From the NCBI GenBank assembly GCA_005518205.2, contig RFFC02000022.1:1-64000 (forward strand): DNA of 64,000 bases, in the 5' to 3' direction. Positions 49,832 through 59,818 of this stretch are shown here, one piece after another; within the stretch, counting starts at the first letter, position 1; each line of letters opens with the position of its first letter. Origin of the DNA: Hormoscilla sp. GUM202 (lineage in GTDB: Bacteria > Cyanobacteriota > Cyanobacteriia > Cyanobacteriales > Desertifilaceae). Both the position numbers and the translations under genes were made by a program. The notes beneath the pieces were generated by a model that saw only the letters and a list, made by a program, of their open reading frames with translations, searched no databases and was not told the origin of the DNA.

Positions 49832-50497
49832 ATGAGTGAGCAAGCAGTGATAACCAAGACAGACTGCTGGGAACCAGATGTTAGGAATCTAGTGACGGAG
49901 GATGACACGCCGGTGGACAATTGGGGCTCGGAAAAACAACAACGCCTCTTGGCAAGCTCAATTTACAGTTCTCCCCCAAGGTCGAAAATTTTAGCAGCAG
50001 CAAATGTCGGTCTCTTCTATACATCAGAAGAACCCGCGATCGTGCCAGATGTATTGTTGAGTTTGGATGTAACGGTGCCGCAAGATTGGTGGAAAAAGTC
50101 AAACCGTTCTTACATGGTATGGAAGTTTGGGAAACCGCCAGAAGTGGTAATAGAAATTGTCTCGAACAAGGAGGGGGAAGAACTGGGAGACAAACTCAAG
50201 ACTTATGCCCAAATTGGGGTAAAATACTACATAGTGTATGACCCCAACCAGCAATTGGGAAAAAAGGTATTGCGAGTGCATGAACTCAGGGAAAGGCGCT
50301 ACGAAGAAACAAATGAAACTTGGCTATTAGAAGTCGGGCTGGGCGTAACTCTCTGGTCAGGTGTTTTTGAAGGCAGGCAGGATGTCTGGTTGCGCTGGTG
50401 CGATCGGAAGGGTAATGTTCTCCTGACAGGAGACGAACGCGCCCAAATACTGGCAGAAAAGTTGCGTGAGTTGGGTGTCGATCCAGATACTCTCTAA
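49832..50497 (+). CDS. Uma2-family putative endonuclease (copy 1)
   Basis: DUF820/Uma2 protein of the PD-(D/E)xK nuclease superfamily, abundant in cyanobacteria; the biological role is unsettled. The core is EEPAIVPDVLLSLDV (catalytic Asp in VPDV), PPEVVIEIVSNKEGEE (acidic residue and Lys), then KLKTYAQIGVKYYIVYDP. 221 residues. ATG 49832 has GGAGAG 8 bases upstream. It is almost identical to the gene at 50897, except that the second copy has a few extra residues near the C-terminus (KQAEQRAQ). A tandem duplication of about 1065 bp accounts for the pair. Confidence 0.88.
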   Translation: MSEQAVITKTDCWEPDVRNLVTEDDTPVDNWGSEKQQRLLASSIYSSPPRSKILAAANVGLFYTSEEPAIVPDVLLSLDVTVPQDWWKKSNRSYMVWKFGKPPEVVIEIVSNKEGEELGDKLKTYAQIGVKYYIVYDPNQQLGKKVLRVHELRERRYEETNETWLLEVGLGVTLWSGVFEGRQDVWLRWCDRKGNVLLTGDERAQILAEKLRELGVDPDTL

Positions 50498-50896
50498 AGA
50501 GGTTCCCTTGCCCGATCGATCGGGGGGCTGAGGAGTTGGGGCCAGAAACCGGGTTTCTTAGCAAGATATCGGTTAGGATGCCAAGATTGTCCCAGAAACC
50601 CGGTTTCTCGTGCGGTAAAATGGGGCGATCGCCCATTACGATCCAAGGCGCGATCGCACCGGATAATACATCGGTAGAGGCACGGCATCAACGGATGTGA
50701 GGTACAAATCGAGGATGTAACTATTGCGCCCACCCCGGCGCAACCCGAAGATGTCAGATGTGACTGCTGTGTGCCCCGGCGCCATGGTCAAGTGACCGTG
50801 AGGCGATGGGGGAATTATTAATTATTATCAACAATTACCCCGATCGCCTCCAAAAGAAGTATAATCATGCATAGCGCTCAATCTAGGAGAGATATC

Positions 50897-51583
50897 ATGA
50901 GTGAGCAAGCAGTGATAACCAAGACAGACTGCTGGGAACCAGATGTTAGGAATCTAGTGACGGAGGATGACACGCCGGTGGACAATTGGGGCTCGGAAAA
51001 ACAACAACGCCTCTTGGCAAGCTCAATTTACAGTTCTCCCCCAAGGCCGAAAATTTTAGCAGCAGCAAATGTCGGTCTCTTCTATACATCGGAAGAACCC
51101 GCGATTGTGCCAGATGTATTGTTGAGTTTGGATGTAACGGTTCCGCAAGATTGGTGGAAAAAGCAAAACCGTTCCTACATGGTATGGAAGTTTGGGAAAC
51201 CGCCAGAAGTGGTAATAGAAATCGTCTCGAACAAGGAGGGGGAAGAACTGGGAGACAAACTCAAGACTTATGCCCAAATTGGGGTAAAATACTACATAGT
51301 GTATGACCCCAACCAGCAATTGGGAAAAAAGGTATTGCGAGTGCATGAACTCAGGGAAAGGCGCTACGAAGAAACAAATGAAACTTGGCTATTAGAAGTC
51401 GGGCTGGGCGTAACTCTCTGGTCAGGTGTTTTTGAAGGCAGGCAGGATGTCTGGTTGCGCTGGTGCGATCGGAAGGGTAATGTTCTCCTGACAGGAGACG
51501 AACGCGCCAAACAAGCAGAACAACGTGCCCAAATACTGGCAGAAAAGTTGCGTGAGTTGGGTGTCGATCCAGATACTCTCTAA
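50897..51583 (+). CDS. Uma2-family putative endonuclease (copy 2)
   Basis: Near-identical paralog of the preceding gene, exactly 1065 bases further on, with the same leader (CTAGGAGAGATATC before the ATG). The C-terminal segment GDERAKQAEQRAQILAEKLRELGVD includes an extra KQAEQRA unit, which looks like expansion of a coiled-coil heptad. The nuclease core residues are the same. An in-frame ATG 30 bases upstream is not preceded by a ribosome-binding site. The few silent differences show the duplication is recent. Confidence 0.88.
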   Translation: MSEQAVITKTDCWEPDVRNLVTEDDTPVDNWGSEKQQRLLASSIYSSPPRPKILAAANVGLFYTSEEPAIVPDVLLSLDVTVPQDWWKKQNRSYMVWKFGKPPEVVIEIVSNKEGEELGDKLKTYAQIGVKYYIVYDPNQQLGKKVLRVHELRERRYEETNETWLLEVGLGVTLWSGVFEGRQDVWLRWCDRKGNVLLTGDERAKQAEQRAQILAEKLRELGVDPDTL

Positions 51584-51784
51584 AGAAGTTCCCTTGCCCG
51601 AGCGTGAGGCCAGAAACCGGGTTTCTTCTGCAAGATATCGGTTGGGATGCCAAGATGGTTGCAGAAACCAGGTTTCTCGTTCGGGGTGCGATCGGAAATA
51701 AAGCGATCGCCCGCAGTATGTTGATGTTTTGTTTTTGCGCTCCCGTGCTATAATAAAAATGCCCAACTACGAGGGTCTACATCT

Positions 51785-52357
51785 ATGAGCGATCGAGCAA
51801 CATTGTCCAGAAAAGACAGGAAAACAATAACAACTGCTGAGGAAATAGCCGACTACTTCATCTGGGTGGCAAAGGACTCTGGCTCATTCATCAGTAACCT
51901 GAAGCTACAAAAGCTAGTTTATTATGCTCAAGCATGGCATCTGGCGATCCACGACAGTCCCCTGTTTGAAGATGATTTTGAAGCTTGGGTACATGGTCCT
52001 GTTATCCCGACCTTATTTGAGGAGTACAAAAAATTTCAATGGAAACCCATTATCAAGGAGGTTAAACAACCAGATTTTTCGCCAGAATTAGAGGAGTTTT
52101 TGGAGGATATAACAGTAGAATATTTTCTTGGCACTGGTTTAGAACTGGAAATGATGGTTTGTCGGGAAGATCCTTGGATGAAAACTAGGGAAGGTTTGCC
52201 TAAAGATGAACCATCTCATGCTATCATTTCTCAATCATCAATAATCGAAGTAAAGTATTCGATCTCATCCCATAGACTGGCAGGATACTACAGAACCAAA
52301 TGGTTTTGGCATTCCTATGGCTGCGCCACGCAGCGCGATCGGAAGCGCAGTTGGTAG
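51785..52357 (+). CDS. Panacea (SocA/GepA-like) domain protein
   Basis: TTAEEIADYFIWVAKDSGSFISNLKLQKLVYYAQAWHLAIHDSPLFEDDFEAWVHGPVIPTLFEEYKKF (residues ~18-85) is the Panacea domain, known from antitoxins that neutralise diverse toxins and from the phage-related GepA family. The C-terminal tail after SSIIEVKYS is not family-like (YRTKWFWHSYGCATQ...), and the next frame shows a remnant of another gene, so the 3' end may be altered by an indel or a palindrome (GCTGCGCCACGCAGCGC near 52320). If it is an antitoxin, its partner is probably the remnant immediately downstream. Confidence 0.8.
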   Translation: MSDRATLSRKDRKTITTAEEIADYFIWVAKDSGSFISNLKLQKLVYYAQAWHLAIHDSPLFEDDFEAWVHGPVIPTLFEEYKKFQWKPIIKEVKQPDFSPELEEFLEDITVEYFLGTGLELEMMVCREDPWMKTREGLPKDEPSHAIISQSSIIEVKYSISSHRLAGYYRTKWFWHSYGCATQRDRKRSW

Positions 52358-52473
52358 ATACTCCCTACCAGTTTCAAATATCTGCTAACGAACATGGCAG
52401 GGTGCATGGATTTTTCAAAGAAAATGTTTTTTACATCGTCTGGTTAGACCCCGACCATAATCTTTATCGTTAA
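52320..52473 (+). pseudogene. Remnant of partner gene downstream of Panacea gene
   Basis: The frame YQFQISANEHGRVHGFFKENVFYIVWLDPDHNLYR ends at the TAA near 52471. The segment HGFFKENVFYIVWLDPDHNLY resembles the C-terminus of small toxin-like proteins found beside such genes in cyanobacteria (from memory, not a search). The N-terminal part is missing. Confidence 0.5.
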
Positions 52474-52826
52474 GCCCGATCGCACCCGCGATCGGGGGCT
52501 GACTTATGAAGGCCAGAAACCGGGTTTCTTCTGCTTTATATCGGTTGTCCTGCCAAGATTGTAGCAGAAACCCCGGTTTCTTGTTCGGGGGTCTGAGGAG
52601 TTGGGGCCAGAAACCGGGTTTCTTTCCCAAAGGGAGGTTGGGGTGCCAAGATGGTCGTAGAAACCCGGTTTCTTGTTCGGAACCTGAGCAGAAATGGGGC
52701 GATCGGCGCGACGGCAGATGGATAAGCGTAGAACTTATAGCTAAAATGACAATGTTTTTATATACTATCATGCATGTCAAGCGATACTGCAGGATAATTC
52801 ACCTTAATACCGAGGTTGGGTTGATA
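52474..52826. repeat. Intergenic palindrome cluster before ISKra4 copy 2
   Basis: No gene. It contains at least four GAAACCGGGTTTCTT-type palindromic units (52513-52530, 52565-52590, 52605-52625, 52658-52675). The 9-bp target duplication GGGTTGATA of the next IS is at 52818-52826. Confidence 0.65.
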
Positions 52827-54045
52827 GGGAGCATCCCAGTTTTGCAGTAGGTAAAAAGACTTAAGCAGTATTGAGGTCAAGGTTGAGATAAGCACAACGT
52901 TGCTTCAACACCTGGTTGACATTCTCAGATTTCCATTGAGCCCCAGAAATCTTGAGCCTCCGACCAATACGCTTAATCGTTGAGGAGACAGCTCCCGACC
53001 CAATATCAATTTTGAGCTGTTGATAAGCTGCGTAATTGGGTAGACGAGAGCGATGCTGGTCGAGATCAGCTAGGAAGTTGTTAACCTGTGGAGCTGACCA
53101 ACCATCAAAGGACGCTTTTGCTTCATCTATGAGACCATGCCACAGAACGGTCTCAACTCGTTTGAGCCGTTGGTGAGAGCCACCCACTTTATATAAATTT
53201 TCCATTAGATGATACCAGTCAAGGACTTCGCGTCTGCACTCTGGAGGAGCAAAGCCGTCGATTAAATTCCAGACTCCGGGATGTCCATCTCCGATGCAAG
53301 TGAGCGGGTTAGCCAGTGGCTTCCCCTTGACCCAATTAACCAGGAACTCGTTGTCGTGAAACGCTGCCATACATACCTGTGAGTGCAAAGCTACCGTCTT
53401 GTAGTCTTTCCACTGGCTCGGCTCTCCTTTGGGAGTCCGTAAACGCACTTTGCCCCCGTCGGCGCTCACCGCTTTCACTGGCTCTTTGGCCAAGGCAAGA
53501 GGGAACTCACTGCGATGAACGAGCCGATGCTGTGTGCTGTGCGAGACTTTCATTCCTGTCAACATAAAGATGTCTTGTTCGGCGTGAGCATAGGACTCGT
53601 TTGCTGTCAGCAGCAGGGAGCATCGTTCCAAGTGCGGACTGATGCGGGTGCGGGCTGCTAGACCAAGACGCTGTGCTTGCTTGCTCGTTACCCTCAGCGT
53701 TCCGATGCAGCTATCGATATAGCGACTCCGTCCACTTTGTGTTTGACTTGCTTCGGATAAAAAAAATTTCCTAACTCCGGTCCGACTGTCTCTAACATAT
53801 GGTCGCGCACTGCGACACACCTTCAAAATCTTGCAATCGCTCGGAGGGTGTATTCTTGTACAAAATGCGTGCGATGGTTTTCAGAGCCTGGTTGAGTTCG
53901 CGGAGTTCTTTTTGTGTCATCGGAATGCTTCTGGCGGGTGAGTTTCATCCCTATTTTAGCCCATTGTCTACCCTTTTGCTAATGATCTCACTACTTGGCT
54001 CCTCTCCTAAGTATATTTACTCATTGCATTAGTGGGATGCTCCCG
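52827..54045 (-). mobile_element. ISKra4-family insertion sequence (1219 bp)
   Basis: Termini GGGAGCATCCCA... and ...TGGGATGCTCCC form inverted repeats related to those of the IS at 24678. The target duplication GGGTTGATA (9 bp) is at 52818-52826 and 54046-54054. It is shorter than the first copy, lacking part of the N-terminal transposase region and the internal repeats. Confidence 0.92.
52861..53826 (-). CDS. ISKra4 transposase, probably frameshifted at the N-terminus
   Basis: Core motifs parallel those of the first copy: KAVSADGGKVRLRTPKGEPSQWKDYKTV, TCIGDGHPGVWNLIDGF, REVLDWYHLMENLYKVGG, IDIGSGAVSSTIKRIGRRLKISGAQWK. Upstream, a short frame (MTQKELRELNQALKTIARILYKNTPSERLQ..., 53800-53910 minus) holds the family's N-terminus but is out of frame near 53815. 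The element is thus possibly inactive or uses frameshifting. Confidence 0.85.
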   Translation of the reverse strand: MKVCRSARPYVRDSRTGVRKFFLSEASQTQSGRSRYIDSCIGTLRVTSKQAQRLGLAARTRISPHLERCSLLLTANESYAHAEQDIFMLTGMKVSHSTQHRLVHRSEFPLALAKEPVKAVSADGGKVRLRTPKGEPSQWKDYKTVALHSQVCMAAFHDNEFLVNWVKGKPLANPLTCIGDGHPGVWNLIDGFAPPECRREVLDWYHLMENLYKVGGSHQRLKRVETVLWHGLIDEAKASFDGWSAPQVNNFLADLDQHRSRLPNYAAYQQLKIDIGSGAVSSTIKRIGRRLKISGAQWKSENVNQVLKQRCAYLNLDLNTA

Positions 54046-54244
54046 GGTTGATATAAGCACGAAACCCAACATGCATGGATGCTGTTGGGTTTCGTACCTC
54101 AACTCAACCTACAGTAAAAAACAATATTTTCAGACAGGTCAGAGCTTATATTTTATACTAACACTCCTGATTGGAGTGTTGTCAAGAACTTAAATGCAAA
54201 GAAATGTCAAGGTAAGCGATCTCCTATTCGTAAGCAGCACTCTT

Positions 54245-54653
54245 TTAGCTTTTTGTGCGATCGCAAGCTAACCAACCATCGCACCACAACTTATAGTTAA
54301 AGGATGAAGTATTTGACATTAATTTTTCTGCACGTTCGTGAAGCATATCTAGTTTAATGTGGCCTTTTTTGCTTATTTCTGAAAGAAACAATTTCATATC
54401 TTCTATAAGTCTTATAATTTGAACGTACAGCATCTCCAATAATCAAATAGGCACATTGTAAAAATAAAAGCTGTTTTGGACATTCATCATCGCTGGCTAT
54501 ATCTAAAATTACTTCAGCTAGAGACAAATCAGCAACTGCAAGATTGAAGTCTTGAACAGGACATAAAGCTTTAGAGTCATAGGCCCAAATTACTTTTTGT
54601 GGATTACATGGATCTTTCATTGGACTATTTTGAAAGCTAACTATACGCATCAA
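54245..54653 (-). pseudogene. Hypothetical protein, frameshifted
   Basis: Two frames joined near 54420 give one protein of about 135 residues: MMRIVSFQNSPMKDPCNPQ...ADLSLAEVILDIASDDECPKQLLFLQCAYLIIGDAV, then QIIRLIEDMKLFLSEISKKGHIKLDMLHERAEKLMSN...CDGWLACDRTKS. The helical C-terminal half begins immediately where the first frame loses sense. The family is not recognised. Confidence 0.55.
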
Positions 54654-54721
54654 ATAGTACGTCGTAAAGCAGAGAAATTATAGCTAAAATGACAATGTTT
54701 TTAGTCGGTTAAAAACCGACT

Positions 54722-55825
54722 TTAGCCGCGGGGGTTTGAAGGTAACGGGACTTCTTTTCCTAGATGTCTGTACCAGGTGAAGTACAAACCGATAGAAATC
54801 AGCAACAGGGACAAGATTTGGTAATTGATGCCCAGGATCGCAAAAGCGGTTACCAAAGGCCAGCGAAAGGAAAGTAAGAAAATCCACCATAGGGACAGCA
54901 ACCCTGCTTCCCGATCGCTTTTGGCGGCCAAATAGCTTCGATATCTTCTGGGAGCGCTACCCGCACAAAAGAGAAGATATCGCTGCATCATATAGCCGCC
55001 GACACCGCCAAACCCTTCCATCAAGACTTTCAAGAGATAGAAGCAAAGGATACCGCCGAACAAGTTGAAACTAGCATAGTCTCCTGGCAAGTATACCTGC
55101 ATGGGGGGCAATATACTACGACCCTCGCTAAAATTCCACTCTTGCAAGCGATCTGTTCCCGGAATGGAGATGGCAAATGTCTCCGGGAGAGGTGGGGTTT
55201 GTAGGGCGATCGCGCAAATATAAATAACGGCGACAAAAATCAATACTCCCTGAAAAATATCTGTTAATACCACCCCATATAAACCGCTAATGGCGGTGTA
55301 GATAAATGCTAGGAAGATAATTAAAATCGAGGCCATCGACAGTAATAAATTCTCCTAAGAATTTGCCCCCACCTATGGCAAAGTAACCGATCCTGCCAGA
55401 GGTCAAGATAATAGCAGCAACGGCACTCACTATCCGGGCGATATTTCCTTCCCGTCCCACACCAAAACGCAACTGCATCCATTCCGCTAAGGTCATGACT
55501 TGGGCCCGGCGGTTCCACTTGCCCATAAAAATCATGAACATTGCTAAAATTAAGGCAATGCTACCCCGAAGTTCGAGAAAAAATCCTTCGTTCCCAATGC
55601 GTAGACTAAGGCCGTTATCAACATTGTCCCCGCAATATCTGTATTGGATGCCATCCCCGAAGCCCCCAATACCCACCAAGGCATATTCCGATCGCCCAAA
55701 AAGTAAGATTCTATGCCAGCGGATGCTTTCCGCTGGAGAAATATGCCCAACAGCACGATCGCCAACAGGTATACTCCGACAATAATGTAATCAATTAAAT
55801 GCATAAACTCTATAGTTGCTGACAA
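54722..55825 (-). pseudogene. Sodium:solute symporter, broken by frameshifts and deletion
   Basis: Three consecutive minus-strand frames form one SSS-family transporter. N-terminal: HLIDYIIVGVYLLAIVLLGIFLQRKASAGIESYFLGDRNMPWWVLGASGMASNTDIAGT. Middle: WNRRAQVMTLAEWMQLRFGVGREGNIARIVSAVAAIILTSGRIGYFAIGGG. C-terminal: AFIYTAISGLYGVVLTDIFQGVLIF...FGGVGGYMMQRY. A 45-bp palindromic insertion at 54935-54983 adds about 15 residues in frame (LLFCAGSAPRRYRSY) before LAAKSDREAG. The C-terminal third of the family is missing. It is not closely related to the symporters of the MAA cluster. The start lies next to the murD 3' end. Confidence 0.8.
54935..54983. repeat. Palindromic insertion in broken symporter
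   Basis: GATATCTTCT and AGAGAAGATATC are inverted arms around GGGAGCGCTACCCGC. Removing about 45 bases restores the expected protein text QRYLAAKSDREAG. Another member of the class of frame-keeping palindromes in this window. Confidence 0.7.
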
Positions 55826-57156
55826 AGTTTACGGAAATGTTCGCCCCGTTCTTCAAAGTTGCGGTACTGGTCAAAACTGGCGCAAGCGGGAGAAAGCAGG
55901 ACTACTTTTGCCCGATATTGTGTCGCTAATTGTACTGCTTTGGGTACGGCGAACCCAAGAGTTTCGACAATTTCATAAGACTCGTAACCAACCTGTTGCA
56001 AGCGTTTAGCAAACTGTTCCGCAGCATCGCCAATGAGTAACACTGCTGCGGCCTTCCCTTTAATGGTTTGCATCCAGAGGATATCGTCTCCCTCCTTTGC
56101 TTGGCCCCCAGCAATCAAAATTGCCGGACTATTTACAGAGGATAATCCTACTTGGGCCGCGTCGTAATTAGTCGCTTTGCTATCGTTAATCAAGTCAATC
56201 TTCTGGTAGGTTCTAATTAGTTCTAACCGATGGGGTACTCCTGGAAATTCTCTAATGGCCAGGGCGATCGCCTCTTTCTCTATCCCCGCCAATCTTGCTG
56301 CCGCGATCGCCATCAACATATTTTGCTGATTGTGCATACCTGGCATCCGTAGCGCCGCAGCGGGGACAATGGGTTCGCCCTGGGCTATCACCCATCTATC
56401 CTGAATGTAGACCCCTTGGGCGCGATCGCCCAACAACTGTCCTTTACCTTTCACAGTCGTCCAGCAAGCAGAACGCCATTGAGTCAAACCCATCTGGCGC
56501 AAATAGCCATCGTCCCCATTTACAACTTGTAGCTGCGATCTCCGTAGCATACTTGCCTTAATATCGTAGTAATTTTCCAGGGTTTTATGGCGACTGAGAT
56601 GGTCGGGAGTAAAGGTCGTCCAGACGCCAATTATAGGTGCAACTCCTGGGGATGATTCGATTTGATAGCTGCTGAGTTCGGCAATTATCCAATCTGGAGA
56701 TTTACCCGGTCTTAAGGCCAACTCACAGGCAGCATAACCGATATTACCACAGGCGGGTGCCTGCAAACCTGCTGCTTGAAAGATGGCAGCAATTAAAAAT
56801 GTCGTAGTAGTTTTGCCGTTCGTGCCAGTGATGGCAACCCAGGGGCAAGATTTCAGATGTCGCCACGCCAGTTCCATTTCTCCTATTGTCTCAATTCCTC
56901 GATCTCTAGCTGCGACTAATACAGGCGCATCCCAAGGGACGTCGGGACTGACAACAATTAGTTGCGGTTTTTCTGTCAGAGTGAAAGCATAATTCAGTTG
57001 TACTGCTATTCCTTCACTCTGGAGTTGCTGCTGCTGTTGGCGCAGGCTGTCTGACGTGGCCCGATCGCTCACCGTCACCTGCCACCCTTCCCGTTTTAGC
57101 AGTCTTGCTGCTGCTATTCCCGATTTTCCCAGTCCGATCGCATGAGCATTAGCCAT
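55810..57156 (-). CDS. murD: UDP-N-acetylmuramoyl-L-alanine:D-glutamate ligase (MurD)
   Basis: Adds D-glutamate to UDP-MurNAc-L-Ala in peptidoglycan synthesis (cytoplasm). The N-terminal UDP-binding part starts [28 protein letters not shown]. The ATP loop is [19 protein letters not shown] (~110), the Mg/substrate region [16 protein letters not shown], and the C-terminal part [17 protein letters not shown] with [24 protein letters not shown] at the end. 448 residues, normal. A complete, conserved housekeeping gene, apparently transcribed alone. Confidence 0.96.
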   Translation of the reverse strand: MANAHAIGLGKSGIAAARLLKREGWQVTVSDRATSDSLRQQQQQLQSEGIAVQLNYAFTLTEKPQLIVVSPDVPWDAPVLVAARDRGIETIGEMELAWRHLKSCPWVAITGTNGKTTTTFLIAAIFQAAGLQAPACGNIGYAACELALRPGKSPDWIIAELSSYQIESSPGVAPIIGVWTTFTPDHLSRHKTLENYYDIKASMLRRSQLQVVNGDDGYLRQMGLTQWRSACWTTVKGKGQLLGDRAQGVYIQDRWVIAQGEPIVPAAALRMPGMHNQQNMLMAIAAARLAGIEKEAIALAIREFPGVPHRLELIRTYQKIDLINDSKATNYDAAQVGLSSVNSPAILIAGGQAKEGDDILWMQTIKGKAAAVLLIGDAAEQFAKRLQQVGYESYEIVETLGFAVPKAVQLATQYRAKVVLLSPACASFDQYRNFEERGEHFRKLCQQL

Positions 57157-57628
57157 ATTAATGATTCCTCTACCCTTGTTTCTAGCTTACCCTCGTTCCC
57201 AAGTTCAGCCTGGGAAGGATTTACGCCTCGGCTCTGCCTCTAATACCCTCGCCAGTGCGCGAACTCTGTAAACCCAGGTTTATTACTCGTTGCGTCCAAG
57301 GGCGGAAAAAGCTATTATCCTCCCAGGCATTAGCTGTCTGCCCCACGCTGCGCGAGCATCTCTTCCCCTCTGGTCAAAGCATTTAGCCGTCAAAAATAGC
57401 TACAGCAGAAACCCGGTTTCTAGCTTCTCACATTACCGTCCCGTCCGGACACGGCGGCGGCGCTGAGACCGCCACCGTCCGGAGCGGCCTCCTAGAACCG
57501 CCACGGAGCGCCTCCAAGCATCACCGGTGGCCAGCAGCGGGCCTTTGTAGCTTGTTCCCGGGAGAATGTAAAGAATTATTAACAGGGGTTGCCACTTGCC
57601 CAACTCTCTTGCTAAGTTAGATATGTGG
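57157..57628. other. Intergenic repeats and 5' flank of the tandem introns
   Basis: No gene. It contains a GC-rich palindromic cluster (CACGGCGGCGGCGCTGAGACCGCC, 57448-57475) and one GAAACCCGGTTTC unit. Bases 57560-57628 (GGAGAATGTAAAGAATTATTA... TTAGATATGTGG) are homologous to 59752-59818 upstream of intron copy 3, so they belong to the host locus of the intron. Confidence 0.7.
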
Positions 57629-58535
57629 GTGCGATTCGTTCAGGACTAACGACAAATGTCGGAACAACCTGACTAGCCACCATAAGGCTAGTAACTGTGG
57701 TACTCATGAGGGTTCAAACCCCTCCCACCTGATACGGGTGTGACACCGGTCCTTAGTGCTATGGAGTGACATCACTATGGTGCGAAGCAAGGACTTAAAT
57801 GTAGGCCATCTGGCAGCCTAAGCCGGAGACGCCGCTAGGAAAGATGTTCATGGCTAGAAAAAGCGAACCTATGATTAAGCCTCGTTACTAACGACCAGCG
57901 TAATAAGGCTGACACGCTGGAGCCAAAAGGCAAAGATGGTCTAGTGATAGATTTCCATATTGTCTATCAACGTATCCTAAAAGCACCATCCGGGGTATAG
58001 TAGGGGCCTAAAAACATCAAGATGATACCACGGAACGAAGTAACTCCCAATACGCTATCCCTGGAATCGACCGCCTGTGGATAAGTTAGATGATAAGCGC
58101 AAGCTATTGGGAGAGAGATGTGTCAAGAAGCAAATGCCCAGGGTAATACCTAGGATAGCAATAACTGAGTAGAGATACACAGGAAAATGCCCAGGCTGAC
58201 GTGGCACGGTGATAATAGGAAAGTATCGGGAAGAGTAGTCCTGACTATATTACGAAACCAGCTTTCGAGCTAGGTATAAGTCCCAGAAGTTCCTGCAAAA
58301 AGTAGGCAATGCTTAAGCAGTATAACAAAAACAGAAAGCAACCTAAAAGCAACTAAAGGAACTGCTAGGATAGGGACAAAATGACAGGTACTGAGGCCAA
58401 GGAATAGGAACCAAAACCTTGAACCGAAAGCTACCCATGACAGGGGCCTATTACCCAGTAGCCGGATGCGGTGAAAATCGCATGTCCGGTTCCGAAAGGG
58501 AGGGTTGGGAAGCGATTCCCAGCTCGACCCCTAAT
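57629..58535 (+). mobile_element. Group II intron, ORF-less, copy 1 (907 bp)
   Basis: Starts GTGCGATTCGTTCAGG, the consensus 5' boundary, and ends CTCGACCCCTAAT. Domain V is visible near the 3' end (AGCCGGATGCGG-TGAAAA-TCGCATGTCCGGTT), followed by a domain VI stem (GGTTGGGAAGCGATTCCCAGC) with a bulged-A region. No reverse transcriptase gene lies inside, so the intron depends on an enzyme made elsewhere. It abuts copy 2 without a single base between. Confidence 0.93.
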
Positions 58536-59442
58536 GTGCGATTCGTTCAGGACTAACGACAAATGTCGGAACAACCTGACTAGCCACCATAAGGCTAGTA
58601 ACTGTGGTACTCATGAGGGTTCAAACCCCTCCCACCTGATACGGGTGTGACACCGGTCCTTAGTGCTATGGAGTGACATCACTATGGTGCGAAGCAAGGA
58701 CTTAAATGTAGGCCATCTGGCAGCCTAAGCCGGAGACGCCGCTAGGAAAGATGTTCATGGCTAGAAAAAGCGAACCTATGATTAAGCCTCGTTACTAACG
58801 ACCAGCGTAATAAGGCTGACACGCTGGAGCCAAAAGGCAAAGATGGTCTAGTGATAGATTTCCATATTGTCTATCAACGTATCCTAAAAGCACCATCCGG
58901 GGTATAGTAGGGGCCTAAAAACATCAAGATGATACCACGGAACGAAGTAACTCCCAATACGCTATCCCTGGAATCGACCGCCTGTGGATAAGTTAGATGA
59001 TAAGCGCAAGCTATTGGGAGAGAGATGTGTCAAGAAGCAAATGCCCAGGGTAATACCTAGGATAGCAATAACTGAGTAGAGATACACAGGAAAATGCCCA
59101 GGCTGACGTGGCACGGTGATAATAGGAAAGTATCGGGAAGAGTAGTCCTGACTATATTACGAAACCAGCTTTCGAGCTAGGTATAAGTCCCAGAAGTTCC
59201 TGCAAAAAGTAGGCAATGCTTAAGCAGTATAACAAAAACAGAAAGCAACCTAAAAGCAACTAAAGGAACTGCTAGGATAGGGACAAAATGACAGGTACTG
59301 AGGCCAAGGAATAGGAACCAAAACCTTGAACCGAAAGCTACCCATGACAGGGGCCTATTACCCAGTAGCCGGATGCGGTGAAAATCGCATGTCCGGTTCC
59401 GAAAGGGAGGGTTGGGAAGCGATTCCCAGCTCGACCCCTAAT
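58536..59442 (+). mobile_element. Group II intron, ORF-less, copy 2 (907 bp)
   Basis: Identical to copy 1 as far as I can compare by eye, same length, directly following its last base. Downstream flank begins ACACCAAGAGA. The exact abutment fits a second insertion at the 5' exon/intron junction or recombination between copies. Confidence 0.93.
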
Positions 59443-59760
59443 ACACCAAGAGAAATAACCAAAGGGGCTCTAAGACCAGGTGTCTTCCCCGTCTAGAGTC
59501 TCCGAACACAGCCGAAACATAGTCAACAGTGGCAAGACACTCATTATCTGAGTAAAGCCAAACCGACGGTCTGGAAAGACGCGATTATGTAGAAGTCAAA
59601 AGTGCTTGGCTGCGTACAGTTGTAAACCCTAGTTTTGAAGACTGATTCAGTTTTCTTCTTTCTGAAGATCTAAGCTTGAAACCAACTTTTGCTCCCCAAA
59701 GGGGTCTAGCCGCCGTCGGTTAGACCCCTGAAGATTTCAGGGGTCTTGTTGGAGAATGTA
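59443..59760 (+). ncRNA. Candidate structured RNA, locus 1 (3' exon of introns 1-2)
   Basis: Non-coding and paralogous to 61799-62085. Paired elements are kept while bases change: ACACTC...GAGT here, CACCC...GGGTG there; GTCTGGAAAGAC here, GTCCGGAAAGAC there. The end is a strong hairpin GGGGTCTA...TAGACCCC (59701-59728). Both copies are split by the group II intron at the same position. RNA class not recognised; not RNase P, tmRNA or 6S by inspection. Confidence 0.5.
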
Positions 59761-59818
59761 AAGAATTATTAACAGGGGTTGACAGTTCGCTTAGGGAGTT
59801 GCTAGCTTAGATATATGG
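59752..59818 (+). promoter_or_regulatory. Promoter-like flank before intron copy 3
   Basis: Shares GGAGAATGTAAAGAATTATT with the flank of copy 1. TTGACA at 59779-59784 and TAGCTT at 59803-59808 are 18 bases apart, resembling -35/-10 boxes. In the locus 1 flank the matching -35 reads TTGCCA. Confidence 0.4.

Noticed and set aside
57720..57740. GGTTCAAACC box as a possible tRNA T-arm
   Set aside because: It recurs at the same place in all three intron copies and no cloverleaf can be drawn around it; it is part of intron domain I.
59443..59760. RNase P RNA, tmRNA or 6S RNA
   Set aside because: None of their conserved cores is visible (for example no GAGGAAAGTC-type P RNA box and no tRNA-like ends). 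Left as an unassigned candidate RNA.
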